Shown: positions 44,412-53,343 of the stretch, piece after piece
Numbering within the stretch: the first letter of the stretch is position 1
Layout: the number at the start of each line of letters is the position of its first letter
Assembly: GCA_016719015.1 (NCBI GenBank)
Contig: JADKAZ010000001.1
Coordinates: 558,001-622,000 of the forward strand
Direction of reading: 5' to 3'
Length of the DNA stretch: 64,000 nt
Source: Chitinophagaceae bacterium
GTDB lineage: Bacteria; Bacteroidota; Bacteroidia; Chitinophagales; Chitinophagaceae
Notes under the pieces: model-generated
Told to the model about the DNA's origin: nothing
The model's database searches: none
Seen by the model: only the letters and a program-made list of their open reading frames with translations
Program-made: the position numbers and the translations under genes

Positions 44412-44780
44412 ATGAAACAACTTTTTCTTTATTCACTTATTGCAACCCTCCTTCTCTCTAACAGTGATTGCAGTAAAAAAAAAGATGACCGCTATAAAGG
44501 CCGGCTGGAAGTGGCCAGTATTTGTATGAATTATACTATTGGTGTAATAGAAGGAGATATAGATCCCTCCACCATCGTTAATAGCTGGACCGACGAGACA
44601 ACAAATATTACCTACACAAATGTTTTCAAACTCGGTAATCCGTGTGATTTTCCTGCCGGCATTAAACAGGGAGATGAGTTTTATTTTACCATCGATACTT
44701 CAAAAGGAAAAGATTGTGCTGTGTGCATGGCTTACTATCCCACCCCATCAAAAGCACTTTCTATTACAATTGCGCCATAA
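44412..44780 (+). CDS. Small predicted lipoprotein of unknown function
   Basis: About 122 residues from ATG 44412 (an in-frame ATG at 44403 is also possible). The leader MKQLFLYSLIATLLLSNSDC ends in a Cys that could be the lipidation site (SNSDC is a poor but acceptable lipobox). The mature part begins with a Lys/Asp-rich tether (SKKKDDRYKG) and contains four more cysteines (ASICMNY, GNPCDF, KDCAVCMA), which could form disulfides in the periplasm. I recognise no family. It lies between amn and the ABC ATPase on the same strand with a gap of two bases to the latter. Confidence 0.6.
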   Translation: MKQLFLYSLIATLLLSNSDCSKKKDDRYKGRLEVASICMNYTIGVIEGDIDPSTIVNSWTDETTNITYTNVFKLGNPCDFPAGIKQGDEFYFTIDTSKGKDCAVCMAYYPTPSKALSITIAP

Positions 44781-44782
44781 GC

Positions 44783-46507
44783 ATGCAGCCCTTACTACGT
44801 ATACATAACCTGTCACTTGATTTTAATGCAGAATCAGGGATTGTCAATGCGTTAAAAAATATTTCCTTTTCAGTAAATAAAGGTGAAGTAGTGGCATTGG
44901 TAGGTGAGTCGGGTTCCGGCAAATCAGTGACGGCTCTTTCCATTTTACAATTACTGCCTTCTCCCCCGGCAAAATTCACAGCTGGTGAAATAATTTTTTC
45001 AGAAGATAGCCACGGGCAAACGGACCTGCTGAAAAGAAAACGGCATGAAATGCAGGACATCCGGGGCAATAAGATCGCCATGATATTCCAGGAGCCCATG
45101 ACATCACTTAACCCGGTACTCACCTGCGGCGACCAGGTGATGGAGTCCCTGTTACTTCATAAAAAAATTACCAGGGCAGAAGCAAAACAACTAACCATTA
45201 ATTGGTTTGAAAAAGTAAAACTGCCTGACCCTTTAGCTATGTTCAATCGTTACCCTCACCAGCTCAGCGGCGGGCAAAAGCAAAGGGTGATGATTGCAAT
45301 TGCCATGTGTTGCGAACCTTCATTACTTATTTGCGATGAACCCACTACAGCACTTGACGTAACGGTACAGAAAACAATTTTGCAACTGATAAAAGAACTA
45401 CAGCAGCAATCAAACATGGGTGTGATATTCATTACACATGATCTGGGTGTGGTGGCCGAGATTGCGGACCGTGCCGTGGTAATGTATAAAGGAGAGATTG
45501 TGGAGCAAAACACGGTGAAAGAAATCTTCTCCAATCCACAACATCCCTATACACAGGCTTTACTTGCTTGCAGGCCTGTGAATCATAAAAGAGGAAAACG
45601 ATTGCCCGTAGTTAGTGATTTTCTCGAAAAGACGCCTGACAACAACCCACAGCCTATAGCAGAACCTTCAAAACACAGTGAATCTTCTATTGACCATGAC
45701 ATGTCATCAGAGGTGTTATTAAAAGCCGAACACTTGTCAGTCCATTTCCCAACCAGGAAAACAATGTTTGGTAAAGCTCTTTCATTTACTAAAGCCGTGG
45801 ATGATATTAGTTTTGAAGTATATAAAGGAGAAACATTAGGGTTGGTGGGTGAAAGTGGTTGTGGCAAAACCACCTTAGGAAGAACCTTGCTGAGATTGAT
45901 TGAACCAACAGCAGGAACAATTATCTACAATGGCATCGATCTGACCGCAAAAAAAAGAGATGAACTCCGGTCCCTGAGAAAAGAAATACAAATTGTTTTC
46001 CAGGACCCTTACTCTTCATTGAATCCCCGGATTACAATTGGTGCTGCCATTGCCGAACCAATGAAAGTGCATGGGATTTTACCAACTGAAAAACAGCGAA
46101 AGGATAAAGTAGCAGAGCTACTGGAGAAAGTAAACCTGAAAGCAGAACACTTCAACCGGTATCCCCATGAATTCAGCGGCGGACAAAGACAACGCATCGT
46201 TATTGCCAGGGCTTTGGCACTAAACCCTTCATTTATCATTTGCGACGAATCTGTTTCTGCCCTTGATGTAAGTGTACAGGCCCAGGTGCTGAATCTTCTC
46301 AATGACCTGAAAAAAGAATTCGGCTTTACTGTCATCTTTATTTCGCATGACCTTTCCGTAGTCCGTTATATCAGTGATCGCATCATGGTAATGAACAAGG
46401 GCAAGATTGAAGAAAGCGGCAAAGCTGATGACATTTATTTTAATCCGCAATCCGATTACACTAAAAAGCTAATTGCCTCTATTCCAAAAGGTGTACCGAT
46501 CGGGTAA
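44783..46507 (+). CDS. Fused dipeptide/oligopeptide-type ABC transporter ATPase (DppD-DppF-like)
   Basis: About 574 residues with two complete ABC domains in one chain, each energising one half of a peptide or nickel importer. First domain: Walker A GESGSGKS (residues 41-48 from ATG 44783), signature LSGGQKQRV, Walker B LLICDEPTTALD. Second domain: GESGCGKTT, signature FSGGQRQRI, FIICDESVSALDVS. Each Walker A is preceded by the family segment on a hydrophobic VALVG/LGLVG strand, and the link (about 270-310) has PEPTQAL-like elements (HPYTQALLACRP). No permease or binding-protein genes are next to it, so its partners lie elsewhere. It starts two bases after the lipoprotein stop. Note Walker B Glu is replaced by Ser in the second copy (DES). 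Confidence 0.92.
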   Translation: MQPLLRIHNLSLDFNAESGIVNALKNISFSVNKGEVVALVGESGSGKSVTALSILQLLPSPPAKFTAGEIIFSEDSHGQTDLLKRKRHEMQDIRGNKIAMIFQEPMTSLNPVLTCGDQVMESLLLHKKITRAEAKQLTINWFEKVKLPDPLAMFNRYPHQLSGGQKQRVMIAIAMCCEPSLLICDEPTTALDVTVQKTILQLIKELQQQSNMGVIFITHDLGVVAEIADRAVVMYKGEIVEQNTVKEIFSNPQHPYTQALLACRPVNHKRGKRLPVVSDFLEKTPDNNPQPIAEPSKHSESSIDHDMSSEVLLKAEHLSVHFPTRKTMFGKALSFTKAVDDISFEVYKGETLGLVGESGCGKTTLGRTLLRLIEPTAGTIIYNGIDLTAKKRDELRSLRKEIQIVFQDPYSSLNPRITIGAAIAEPMKVHGILPTEKQRKDKVAELLEKVNLKAEHFNRYPHEFSGGQRQRIVIARALALNPSFIICDESVSALDVSVQAQVLNLLNDLKKEFGFTVIFISHDLSVVRYISDRIMVMNKGKIEESGKADDIYFNPQSDYTKKLIASIPKGVPIG

Positions 46508-46517
46508 TTACATTCTT

Positions 46518-49500
46518 TTAATCCATATAATCTGATGGCGAAGCTTTATCACTATCCTCATCATAAAAGTTTGCGGCACTCTTTCTTCTTGAATAAAGTA
46601 TTTTTCTAAGCCTTTTCTTTAATTGATCCACAACCGCTTCATCTTCTTTCAATTTAGTGTCAGAAAATTCGGTAAACGAATACTTATTATATGTATAAGA
46701 AGAAAATGGTGCTGTATCGAATGGCGATATTGAATATGTAGTGCTGTCCTCGTACTCAAACTGTTTGGGATCTTCCGGCACCAACCCAACTGTAGCCAGT
46801 TTCCAGGTCAGGTCATCCTTTTTAGCTTTATACTTATAAAAATAAATGAAGCCTTTTTTCCCCTTGTATTCCGTTATAAGCCGGTCCACATAAACAACTG
46901 AGTCGGGTTTTCCGTATGTCTTTTTGCTCAGTAAAGAACTTTTACCCAAATCAAGATGATTGTTATAAAGCGCCGGGAACCTATCGGACACTTTCAATTG
47001 TTTCAGATCAGTATATAAGCTATACCGGTACTCATCAAGGCTGCCAAAAAATGTAAGCAGAGAATCCGGGAATGGCTTGTTATGTTTCAACAACAATAAC
47101 ATTGTATTGTACTTAAGCACTTTATCATTTGATTTAAGCATTTGCTGAATCAACGGCGAAACGGTTGTATTGGTCTCCCAATAAGGCAATAATAAAGTGG
47201 CGTACAAACTCAGGTCATCATTGCCTGTATCTTTGTCCGCATCATCATAATAAGAATAGACAGATACTTTTTTTTCTTCCTTATCAACTTCTGCTTTTTC
47301 AATTGCTTTCTTCTTTTCTGCAATAGACTGTTTTTTTAATTCTTGTTTTGCCTCAATCATTAATTTTCCGAAATACATTTCATAATCTTTCGGCTTCACC
47401 AGATTACTGTCTACCATTTCACCCAACAATTTCATAATTGCACTTTTATAATCCTCCAGGTTTAATAAAGGCAGCAGCGCAGGTAAAATAGTCCTTGTAA
47501 GTTTTAACGAGTCTGAGAGTTCATCCAGGAATTTCCCATTATCAAACCCACTTCCGGAAGCAGCCAACAAAGGGCTGTAATAGCGGTAATCAGCATAATC
47601 ACCAATACTGTTAATAAGCACCGGTGGTTCTGTATTAATAATATCCCGGAAAACATTATAGGCATATTGTGTCTTGTGTTGCAACAGACTTTCCAGGGCA
47701 TTGTATTGCAACTGCACGGTATCATCCAAAGCATAGTATAATTGCTTCAGGTAATCTGCCGAGGGTTTGGTTTTTATATCGCCGAGTTTATTTATAAGAG
47801 ATGCTTTAGTATCAAGATATTTTTTTTCTTTCCAGTTCATCCATTCAATTACAGTCTTAAGCTGCGACAAATCGGATGAATCGAGGTCAATATCATTGAT
47901 ATGTTTAACAGCCCTCTTATGCAAGACACTGTCATTGCTTAAAAAATCTGCAAAAAAGAGATGTGACTTTTTTTCAAATGGATTCACCCCTTTCAATGTA
48001 TCAGCCGGAACGAAGGATTCAAAAAAAGACCTGATAAAAGTACTTGGCTGGGACAAAGTATCAGTTTGAGTTGCTATGGAAAAGCCAACCCCATCCTTAT
48101 AAAACGATTTTCTCCAAAATGCCCTGCTGCTTCCGGTATCCGTTACGATCAATTCCCAGGTCTTCATTTTATTGGGTAGTACCGATTTCTTTTTATACCG
48201 CACTATCCATGTACTATCGCTGCCAAAATAAGTTTCATTATCATTGTCAAACGATACACTGTCTTTTGTATAATAATACCTGGGTGACCGGTAAAAGGAT
48301 ACTAATATCTTTTCGCCAGTCGTATCATTATTAATAATTTTATTACGAAAGGCCCCACCTTCCAGCAAATCATCTTCCGATTCCTCGTCCCCATCATCAT
48401 CGCCGCCATAAAAGTTATATTGAGGCATGTCTAATTTTATTTTTTTCTCTTCCGGGAAAACTGGTGTATTCACAGTGAAGTAAAGTGATGTATCCTTTTG
48501 TTGTTTCACTGTACCATATATATATGGTTTTATATCAAAAGAATTCAGAAAATTAGCCATGGCGGGTATTTCCTGTTTACCATGTGCTACCAGTGTATAA
48601 TAATGAGGCCCCCGGATAATAAAACGGGTGAGATAAAGAAACCCGTTTTTGTCTTTATACTTACAATCAAGGGCAGGGTAACCCTTATACGTAAATTGTT
48701 TTCTCGTCAATTTTGCCTCTATAAAATCTGATGACATAAAACTTTCATCCATCAGGCTTAGGTCAAAAGTATCTTCTTCTGCAAAATTGTAATTGTGTAT
48801 ATCCGTTCTTACTATACGGTATTGCGTACCGGACACCTTATCAACAGCATCGTATATCCAGCTGCCATCATTACCTATATATGGCTGATGTGGCAAATCA
48901 ACCACAAAGCCTCCATACGGAGGTGAATATTTTTTCCAGGCTGGAGTAGTGGTTTCAGCTCCATTTTTATATTCATTTAACTGGATGCTACCAAAAAACT
49001 TACCTGCTTCCACCCCATTCTTTACATAGTCTCCATTCCCACTCATTTTAAAAAACAAGATTTCAAATGGTGTAATGAAAATGTTATAGCGTTGCAGATC
49101 ACCCCGCCGGGTCTTATTGGTTATATCAAAGCCTTTATAACCATTTTTAGTAATCGTTGTCTTTGAGATTATTTTACCGGGCACATTTTCATACAACAAA
49201 CTATCAATCGTTTTATAAACATCTTCTGTGCTATGGTTCCACATCCAGGCATTCGTCATGATACGGGTTACCATATAATAGCTGCCATTTGACATATCAG
49301 CATATTGCTTTTGTTCCAATGCGGCATCATCTCCAAACTTGTAAAATTTACCGGGAATATCAACTTTAAATAAGCCGTCTTCTGCTGTTTCAGTTCTGAA
49401 AGTTACCGGTACCCGTATTTTATCTACCAGGTCTTTATCCTTGCCAGCCCTCTCCCCCATCTTTACCGGTCGCAGTTTGTAACCCTGCTTGCGGAGAATT

Positions 49501-50360
49501 TCAATAACACCTCTTTCTCCCGGCAAGTGTGCCGCTCCTACACCTACAAATAATGTTGAGCCCGACTTCAAAATGGAATCAATAGACTCAGCTTGTATAT
49601 CATTTCTTTTATAAAGAAATTTTTCATCAAAAGCGGCAGAGACACTGTTGTATTTATTAATGGAATCCAGCAGGTCAAGATTACCGGTACGATAAGCTTC
49701 CTGTAATTTATTTTCGCCATATTCCTCCCCTGCATCACCATAACTTCTTTCCTTTCGTTTCTTGTCTTTAGCAGCATCCCTGTATGCTTCTGCCATCAGT
49801 TTCATACTCTTTCCATAGTCTTCTACGCCGGTCACTTTCTTACCCCATTTTTTTCCGCATTGAAAAATATACATATCGAGGTAGGTATCTTCTTCAAAAT
49901 CGCTTGATTCATTGCCATAGGTTCTGTACAATAAACTGTTGATGGTGGATGGGTTACTGTAAAGGGAACGTTCAATCTTGGAATCGTATTTATAAAACTT
50001 CAAGGTATTAATACTTAGAAAATCGTTGGGAATGGACCGGTAAGTTGAATAGATGGAAGCATCGCCATATTTGTATGTTTCTCCCAAATCATATTTGCTC
50101 ATGTCTTCCTGCCAGGTCTCGGGGTTCGTTTCTAATGCCACCACCTGGGCATTTCTCAGGGCTATGTAAAAAGAATCAGGAAGATTAAATGCCAACTTGC
50201 TGCTAACATGCATGGTTCCTATCAGGTAGGAAGGTTTTTTCATTCCGTTTCCTGAAATTTCCCATAACAGGCTGGGATATTTTTTCTCTTTAAGTTTTAC
50301 CTGTGCGCCAGCTAAAAGAAAAGAAAAAGCACTCAAAAAAAGTATTAGGAATCGTTTCAT
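46518..50360 (-). CDS. Giant TraB/GumN-family protein with three internal repeats and helical C-terminus
   Basis: About 1280 residues from ATG 50360, with a Sec signal peptide (MKRFLILFLSAFSFLLAGAQ). The N-terminal TraB/PrgY/GumN domain (about 25-300) shows LIGTMHVSSK, VALETNPETW, and VGVGAAHLPGERGVIEIL; such domains are metallo-proteins of the Tiki/ChaN-like fold. Three degenerate units follow at about 320-465, 475-615 and 625-790, each closing with an aromatic strand and an F-F/L-x-S-F/I end (e.g. FFGSIQL, FLNSFDIKPY, FFESFVP). The last ~480 residues look alpha-helical, perhaps HEAT/ARM-like. Most TraB/GumN proteins are about 300 residues. A TACATTTG box at 50416-50423 lies upstream. Function unknown. 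Confidence 0.85.
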   Translation of the reverse strand: MKRFLILFLSAFSFLLAGAQVKLKEKKYPSLLWEISGNGMKKPSYLIGTMHVSSKLAFNLPDSFYIALRNAQVVALETNPETWQEDMSKYDLGETYKYGDASIYSTYRSIPNDFLSINTLKFYKYDSKIERSLYSNPSTINSLLYRTYGNESSDFEEDTYLDMYIFQCGKKWGKKVTGVEDYGKSMKLMAEAYRDAAKDKKRKERSYGDAGEEYGENKLQEAYRTGNLDLLDSINKYNSVSAAFDEKFLYKRNDIQAESIDSILKSGSTLFVGVGAAHLPGERGVIEILRKQGYKLRPVKMGERAGKDKDLVDKIRVPVTFRTETAEDGLFKVDIPGKFYKFGDDAALEQKQYADMSNGSYYMVTRIMTNAWMWNHSTEDVYKTIDSLLYENVPGKIISKTTITKNGYKGFDITNKTRRGDLQRYNIFITPFEILFFKMSGNGDYVKNGVEAGKFFGSIQLNEYKNGAETTTPAWKKYSPPYGGFVVDLPHQPYIGNDGSWIYDAVDKVSGTQYRIVRTDIHNYNFAEEDTFDLSLMDESFMSSDFIEAKLTRKQFTYKGYPALDCKYKDKNGFLYLTRFIIRGPHYYTLVAHGKQEIPAMANFLNSFDIKPYIYGTVKQQKDTSLYFTVNTPVFPEEKKIKLDMPQYNFYGGDDDGDEESEDDLLEGGAFRNKIINNDTTGEKILVSFYRSPRYYYTKDSVSFDNDNETYFGSDSTWIVRYKKKSVLPNKMKTWELIVTDTGSSRAFWRKSFYKDGVGFSIATQTDTLSQPSTFIRSFFESFVPADTLKGVNPFEKKSHLFFADFLSNDSVLHKRAVKHINDIDLDSSDLSQLKTVIEWMNWKEKKYLDTKASLINKLGDIKTKPSADYLKQLYYALDDTVQLQYNALESLLQHKTQYAYNVFRDIINTEPPVLINSIGDYADYRYYSPLLAASGSGFDNGKFLDELSDSLKLTRTILPALLPLLNLEDYKSAIMKLLGEMVDSNLVKPKDYEMYFGKLMIEAKQELKKQSIAEKKKAIEKAEVDKEEKKVSVYSYYDDADKDTGNDDLSLYATLLLPYWETNTTVSPLIQQMLKSNDKVLKYNTMLLLLKHNKPFPDSLLTFFGSLDEYRYSLYTDLKQLKVSDRFPALYNNHLDLGKSSLLSKKTYGKPDSVVYVDRLITEYKGKKGFIYFYKYKAKKDDLTWKLATVGLVPEDPKQFEYEDSTTYSISPFDTAPFSSYTYNKYSFTEFSDTKLKEDEAVVDQLKKRLRKILYSRRKSAANFYDEDSDKASPSDYMD

Positions 50361-50415
50361 ACAGGTTGGTTTCATGCCCGGAGTAATAACTCAGACATTT
50401 TTTATTTACAATGAA

Positions 50416-50423
50416 CAAATGTA
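50416..50423 (-). promoter_or_regulatory. Putative -7 box of the TraB/GumN gene
   Basis: Reads TACATTTG on the minus strand, an exact TAnnTTTG match, 56 bases ahead of the chosen ATG. Confidence 0.4.
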
Positions 50424-50572
50424 AGATGTGGCAAGGCATCGGAAAGCATAAATTATTTTGAAAGCCAGCCTTTTAGCATGCATTTGGAGCCTTGGCTGAA
50501 CTGTTTAGTTTTAAAATTCCGGTTGGTGGAAAGAATGTGAAAGATTAAACGGGATTTTGGGGCTGAATAGTG

Positions 50573-50580
50573 TACTTTTG
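50573..50580 (+). promoter_or_regulatory. Putative -7 box of the queA leader transcript
   Basis: TACTTTTG followed by CCGCC, an exact TAnnTTTG match. With initiation near 50588 the message would carry a leader of about 145 bases before the queA ATG. Confidence 0.45.
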
Positions 50581-50587
50581 CCGCCTT

Positions 50588-50730
50588 TAAATGCAGTCGC
50601 TTTGACCAAACCCGGCGCCGTAAGGCCGGACTTGTCCAACGAAGTTTATCAGCATAGTTGGCTTTCTGCACCTCCAGGCATTCTGCCCGGTTTGCGTCAT
50701 AAGACTTTAAGATTAAACCATAGATAACTT
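50588..50730 (+). promoter_or_regulatory. Candidate structured leader RNA of queA
   Basis: About 143 bases with nested complementarity. CAAACC (50607-50612) pairs with GGTTTG (50689-50694), enclosing GCC-GTAA-GGC (50617-50626, a GNRA-type loop), GGA-CTTG-TCC (50628-50637), CCAAC/GTTGG (50636-50640 with 50657-50661) and GGCA-TTC-TGCC (50677-50687). Some helices are mutually exclusive, as expected of a switch or of chance. It does not match the preQ1, SAM or lysine riboswitch patterns that I know. A minus-strand frame over it is not convincing as a gene. Confidence 0.4.
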
Positions 50731-51780
50731 ATGAAGCTTTCACAATTCCGGTTCGACCTGCCCTTAAACCTTATCGCCCAAACACCTACTAAACGCCGTG
50801 AAGATGCCCGCATGATGGTGGTGCATCGCCATACCGGTGAGATTGAGAACAAACACTTCCGGGATATCCTTGATTATTTTGATGACAAGGATGCTTTTGT
50901 TGTAAACAACACAAAAGTGTTTCCTGCCCGTATGTACGGACGAAAAGAAAAAACAGGTGCCAAGATAGAAGTGTTCCTGCTGCGTGAATTAAACAGGCCC
51001 AACCGCCTTTGGGATGTTATCGTTGATCCCGCAAGAAAAATCCGTGTAGGTAATAAACTTTATTTCGGCGATCAGGAAGACCTCGTAGCAGAAGTAATAG
51101 ACAATACTACCAGCCGTGGCCGTACCATCCGTTTTTTATGGGAGGGAAGCGAAGAAGACTTCCGGGCTCAATTAGAAAAGCTGGGAGAAACACCACTGCC
51201 TAAATACATTAAAAGAAAACCAGACGAAGAAGATAAAGAACGTTACCAGACTGTTTATGCAAAACATGAAGGAGCAGTAGCAGCCCCAACAGCTGGTTTG
51301 CATTTCAGTAAAGAGCTGATCAAGCGATTAGAAATTAAAGGTATCCGGTTTGCAGAAGTAACTTTACATACAGGGCTTGGTACATTCCGCCCCATAGAAG
51401 TGGAAGACCTGAGCAAACATAAAATGGATGCTGAATATTATCACATTGATGAAACCGCCTGTAAGATTGTAAACCGTGCAAAAGAATACGGACATCGTAT
51501 CTGCTCTATTGGCACTACCACTATGAGAGCAATGGAATCTTCCTTTACTGCACAAAAATTATTAAAACCATCAGAAGGCTGGACCAATACATTCATTCAC
51601 CCGCCGTATGATTTTAATATTGCAGATTCATTGGTTACGAATTTCCATTTACCAAAGACGAGCCTGCTGATCATGACTTGTGCTTTTGCTGGCTATGAAT
51701 TAGCTATGGAAGCTTATAAAAAGGCAATTAAGGATAAATACAGATTCTTCAGTTACGGAGACGCCTTGCTGATCATCTAA
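50731..51780 (+). CDS. queA: tRNA S-adenosylmethionine ribosyltransferase-isomerase QueA
   Basis: A 349-residue enzyme that moves the ribosyl part of S-adenosylmethionine to 7-aminomethyl-deazaguanine at tRNA position 34, forming epoxyqueuosine. Family signatures: [30 protein letters not shown] at the start, [56 protein letters not shown], and the end [17 protein letters not shown] and [13 protein letters not shown]. Length and motif order are normal. The long structured leader upstream is the unusual point; a bidirectional terminator follows. Confidence 0.96.
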   Translation: MKLSQFRFDLPLNLIAQTPTKRREDARMMVVHRHTGEIENKHFRDILDYFDDKDAFVVNNTKVFPARMYGRKEKTGAKIEVFLLRELNRPNRLWDVIVDPARKIRVGNKLYFGDQEDLVAEVIDNTTSRGRTIRFLWEGSEEDFRAQLEKLGETPLPKYIKRKPDEEDKERYQTVYAKHEGAVAAPTAGLHFSKELIKRLEIKGIRFAEVTLHTGLGTFRPIEVEDLSKHKMDAEYYHIDETACKIVNRAKEYGHRICSIGTTTMRAMESSFTAQKLLKPSEGWTNTFIHPPYDFNIADSLVTNFHLPKTSLLIMTCAFAGYELAMEAYKKAIKDKYRFFSYGDALLII

Positions 51781-51800
51781 CTGATTCAATGTATCTAATA

Positions 51801-51833
51801 AAAATGCCCCGCAACAAACGGGGCATTTTTTAT
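51801..51833. terminator. Bidirectional terminator between queA and DUF3570 gene
   Basis: Perfect eleven-pair stem AAAATGCCCCG / CGGGGCATTTT with seven-base loop, and T-runs on both strands (TTTTTTATT on plus, TTTTATTAG on minus). Confidence 0.9.
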
Positions 51834-51853
51834 TTATTCATATGTATGCAATT

Positions 51854-53074
51854 CTATTTAAACTTCAAATTCATGGAGATAATATCAGAACTCATTCCAT
51901 TCGTTCTTGTATAATGTCCATATCTCATCTCCAGCATATTTAAACGCTTTACGCCGAAAACACCTTTGGGTGGTGTAATCCGGAAGCCTGCACCATAGAA
52001 ATTGCTATTGAATTTTGATAAATCATAGTTACTGGTATAATACTGATCAGCAGCAGTATGCTTGTTATACGGCGCAAAAAAATCAACCGCTGTTTGTGTG
52101 TAATACCTGTAGAAAGGAGTGATAGAGAGGAAGGGAGTAATCTTAACCGGTGTTTCAAGGTCAATGGTATGTCCGCTCAATCCCCAGTCGTCACTATAGT
52201 ACCTGTAAAATCCACGGATAATGACTTTGTCACCCATGAAATAATTGGCTCTAAACCCAATTGGTATTTTCATTCTCGTATCCGGCATATTCTCAATTAC
52301 TGGCAACGTGGCACCACTGAAATACACCCTATGGAAAGGCAAACCAAGATAACCTTGCTGATATATGAGATCAGCAATGAACATTATTTGTAATCGTTCA
52401 TTAATTATTTGCGAATAGGAAAGCGATCCGCTAAAAGAATTTCTTGACTTAGAAGGATAGTCACTCCGGCTGCCTTCTCCATCTTCATTTATAACGCTGC
52501 CCGGGGGCCTGAGTTCTACCGGGAGGATATAGGCCATATTGTCAAGATAAGCCTGGAGCTTTGCAGAAAATTCGCCACTCCTGTTTTTTGTTTTTTGAGC
52601 AAAACTCAGATTTACACCAAATGACTGGTAATCAAATTCTGTAGATGAAGAAATACCAGCACCAAAAGTGGAACCCTTTTTTTCGTTTTCGACAGACCAG
52701 GAGAGAGAAGGGAAAAGTCTTGTATCAGAATAAGAAGCAGAAGAAATGGTCTGAGGATTCACTTTGTCTGAAGAAGCCGATGTGTAATGATCAATTCCAA
52801 CTTCCAGGTCAAAGCTATGTTTCCTGTCTTTTTTATCCCACTTTGTAAACTTTACATCAATCGTATTGGAAATATCACTGAGTTTTTGTGAGCCAATACC
52901 ACCCGTAACAGCGGCATTGTCGCCATCCTGCCGGTAATAACTGGAAACAAGGTTAGCTTCTTCGAAGGTGAGCTTCCGGCTCTTATATTCAGTTGAATCC
53001 TTTGGTGTGGTTTGCGCAAAGGAGGCGAACAGTGTAAGGAATATTCCTACTACTGATAAGCAGATTTTTTTCAT
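51854..53074 (-). CDS. DUF3570-family outer-membrane beta-barrel-like protein
   Basis: A 406-residue protein with a Sec signal (MKKICLSVVGIFLTLFASFAQ). The mature part consists of alternating polar/aromatic strands (SFDLEVGIDHYTSASSDKVNPQTISSASY, STFGAGISSSTEFDYQSFGVNLSFAQ, GFYRYYSDDWGLSGHTIDLETPVKI) and ends in a strand with terminal Phe (SMNLKFK), so an outer-membrane barrel is likely. The segment near the N-terminus, DGDNAAVTGGIGSQKLSDISNTIDV, with the S-S-D-K-V-N-P pattern, is how I recognise DUF3570. It is last in the thioredoxin-ApbE-DUF4266-DUF3570 operon, 29 bases after the small lipoprotein gene. Role not established. Confidence 0.85.
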   Translation of the reverse strand: MKKICLSVVGIFLTLFASFAQTTPKDSTEYKSRKLTFEEANLVSSYYRQDGDNAAVTGGIGSQKLSDISNTIDVKFTKWDKKDRKHSFDLEVGIDHYTSASSDKVNPQTISSASYSDTRLFPSLSWSVENEKKGSTFGAGISSSTEFDYQSFGVNLSFAQKTKNRSGEFSAKLQAYLDNMAYILPVELRPPGSVINEDGEGSRSDYPSKSRNSFSGSLSYSQIINERLQIMFIADLIYQQGYLGLPFHRVYFSGATLPVIENMPDTRMKIPIGFRANYFMGDKVIIRGFYRYYSDDWGLSGHTIDLETPVKITPFLSITPFYRYYTQTAVDFFAPYNKHTAADQYYTSNYDLSKFNSNFYGAGFRITPPKGVFGVKRLNMLEMRYGHYTRTNGMSSDIISMNLKFK

Positions 53075-53103
53075 TTATTTGAATTGATTTTGGAAATAAA
53101 GAA

Positions 53104-53343
53104 TTAATTACAACCGCATCCACCACCTGTCTTACCACCATTCGCACCAGAGCTTCCCTCCCGGTAACTCTGAAAACTGGATTCTGTTTTTTGAATTTTT
53201 CGGCTGCCCAATGTCATTTCCCCATCATTCAATTTGTTTTTCTGATACTCTTTTACAGTAGTGCAGGAGCCAAGGGCTGTTGCAGTTACGATTACAGCAA
53301 CAGCGATGCTGGTTGCAGTTTGCCGGTGTCTGGTTTTTTTCAT
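53104..53343 (-). CDS. DUF4266-family small lipoprotein with C-terminal GGGCGCN
   Basis: A 79-residue lipoprotein. The leader runs to ALGSC, so Cys27 is the likely lipidation site; then TVKEYQKNKLNDGEMTLG, a short linker and the Gly-rich tail SYREGSSGANGG and KTGGGCGCN, ending with Cys76 and Cys78. The C-x-T-V ... K-L-N-D-x-x-M ... tail GGGCGCN pattern is DUF4266. Glu62-Gly-Ser-Ser-Gly-Ala-Asn68 resembles the D-x-x-S/T-G-A-S/T site that ApbE flavinylates, but the last residue is Asn in place of Ser/Thr. It overlaps the apbE gene by an ATGA. Function unknown. Confidence 0.85.
   Translation of the reverse strand: MKKTRHRQTATSIAVAVIVTATALGSCTTVKEYQKNKLNDGEMTLGSRKIQKTESSFQSYREGSSGANGGKTGGGCGCN

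Larger units (their letters stand above)
50361..50587. other. Divergent promoter region of the TraB/GumN gene and queA
   Basis: The gap between the two genes is 370 bases; this first part holds the minus-strand TACATTTG box (50416-50423) and the plus-strand TACTTTTG box (50573-50580). I see no gene in it. The rest is the queA leader described separately. Confidence 0.5.

Noticed and set aside
50453..50671. A 72-codon reading frame on the minus strand over the queA leader
   Set aside because: It spans a promoter box and paired RNA segments, reads toward the TraB gene, has no recognisable domain and is rich in Arg/Lys as noise frames often are.
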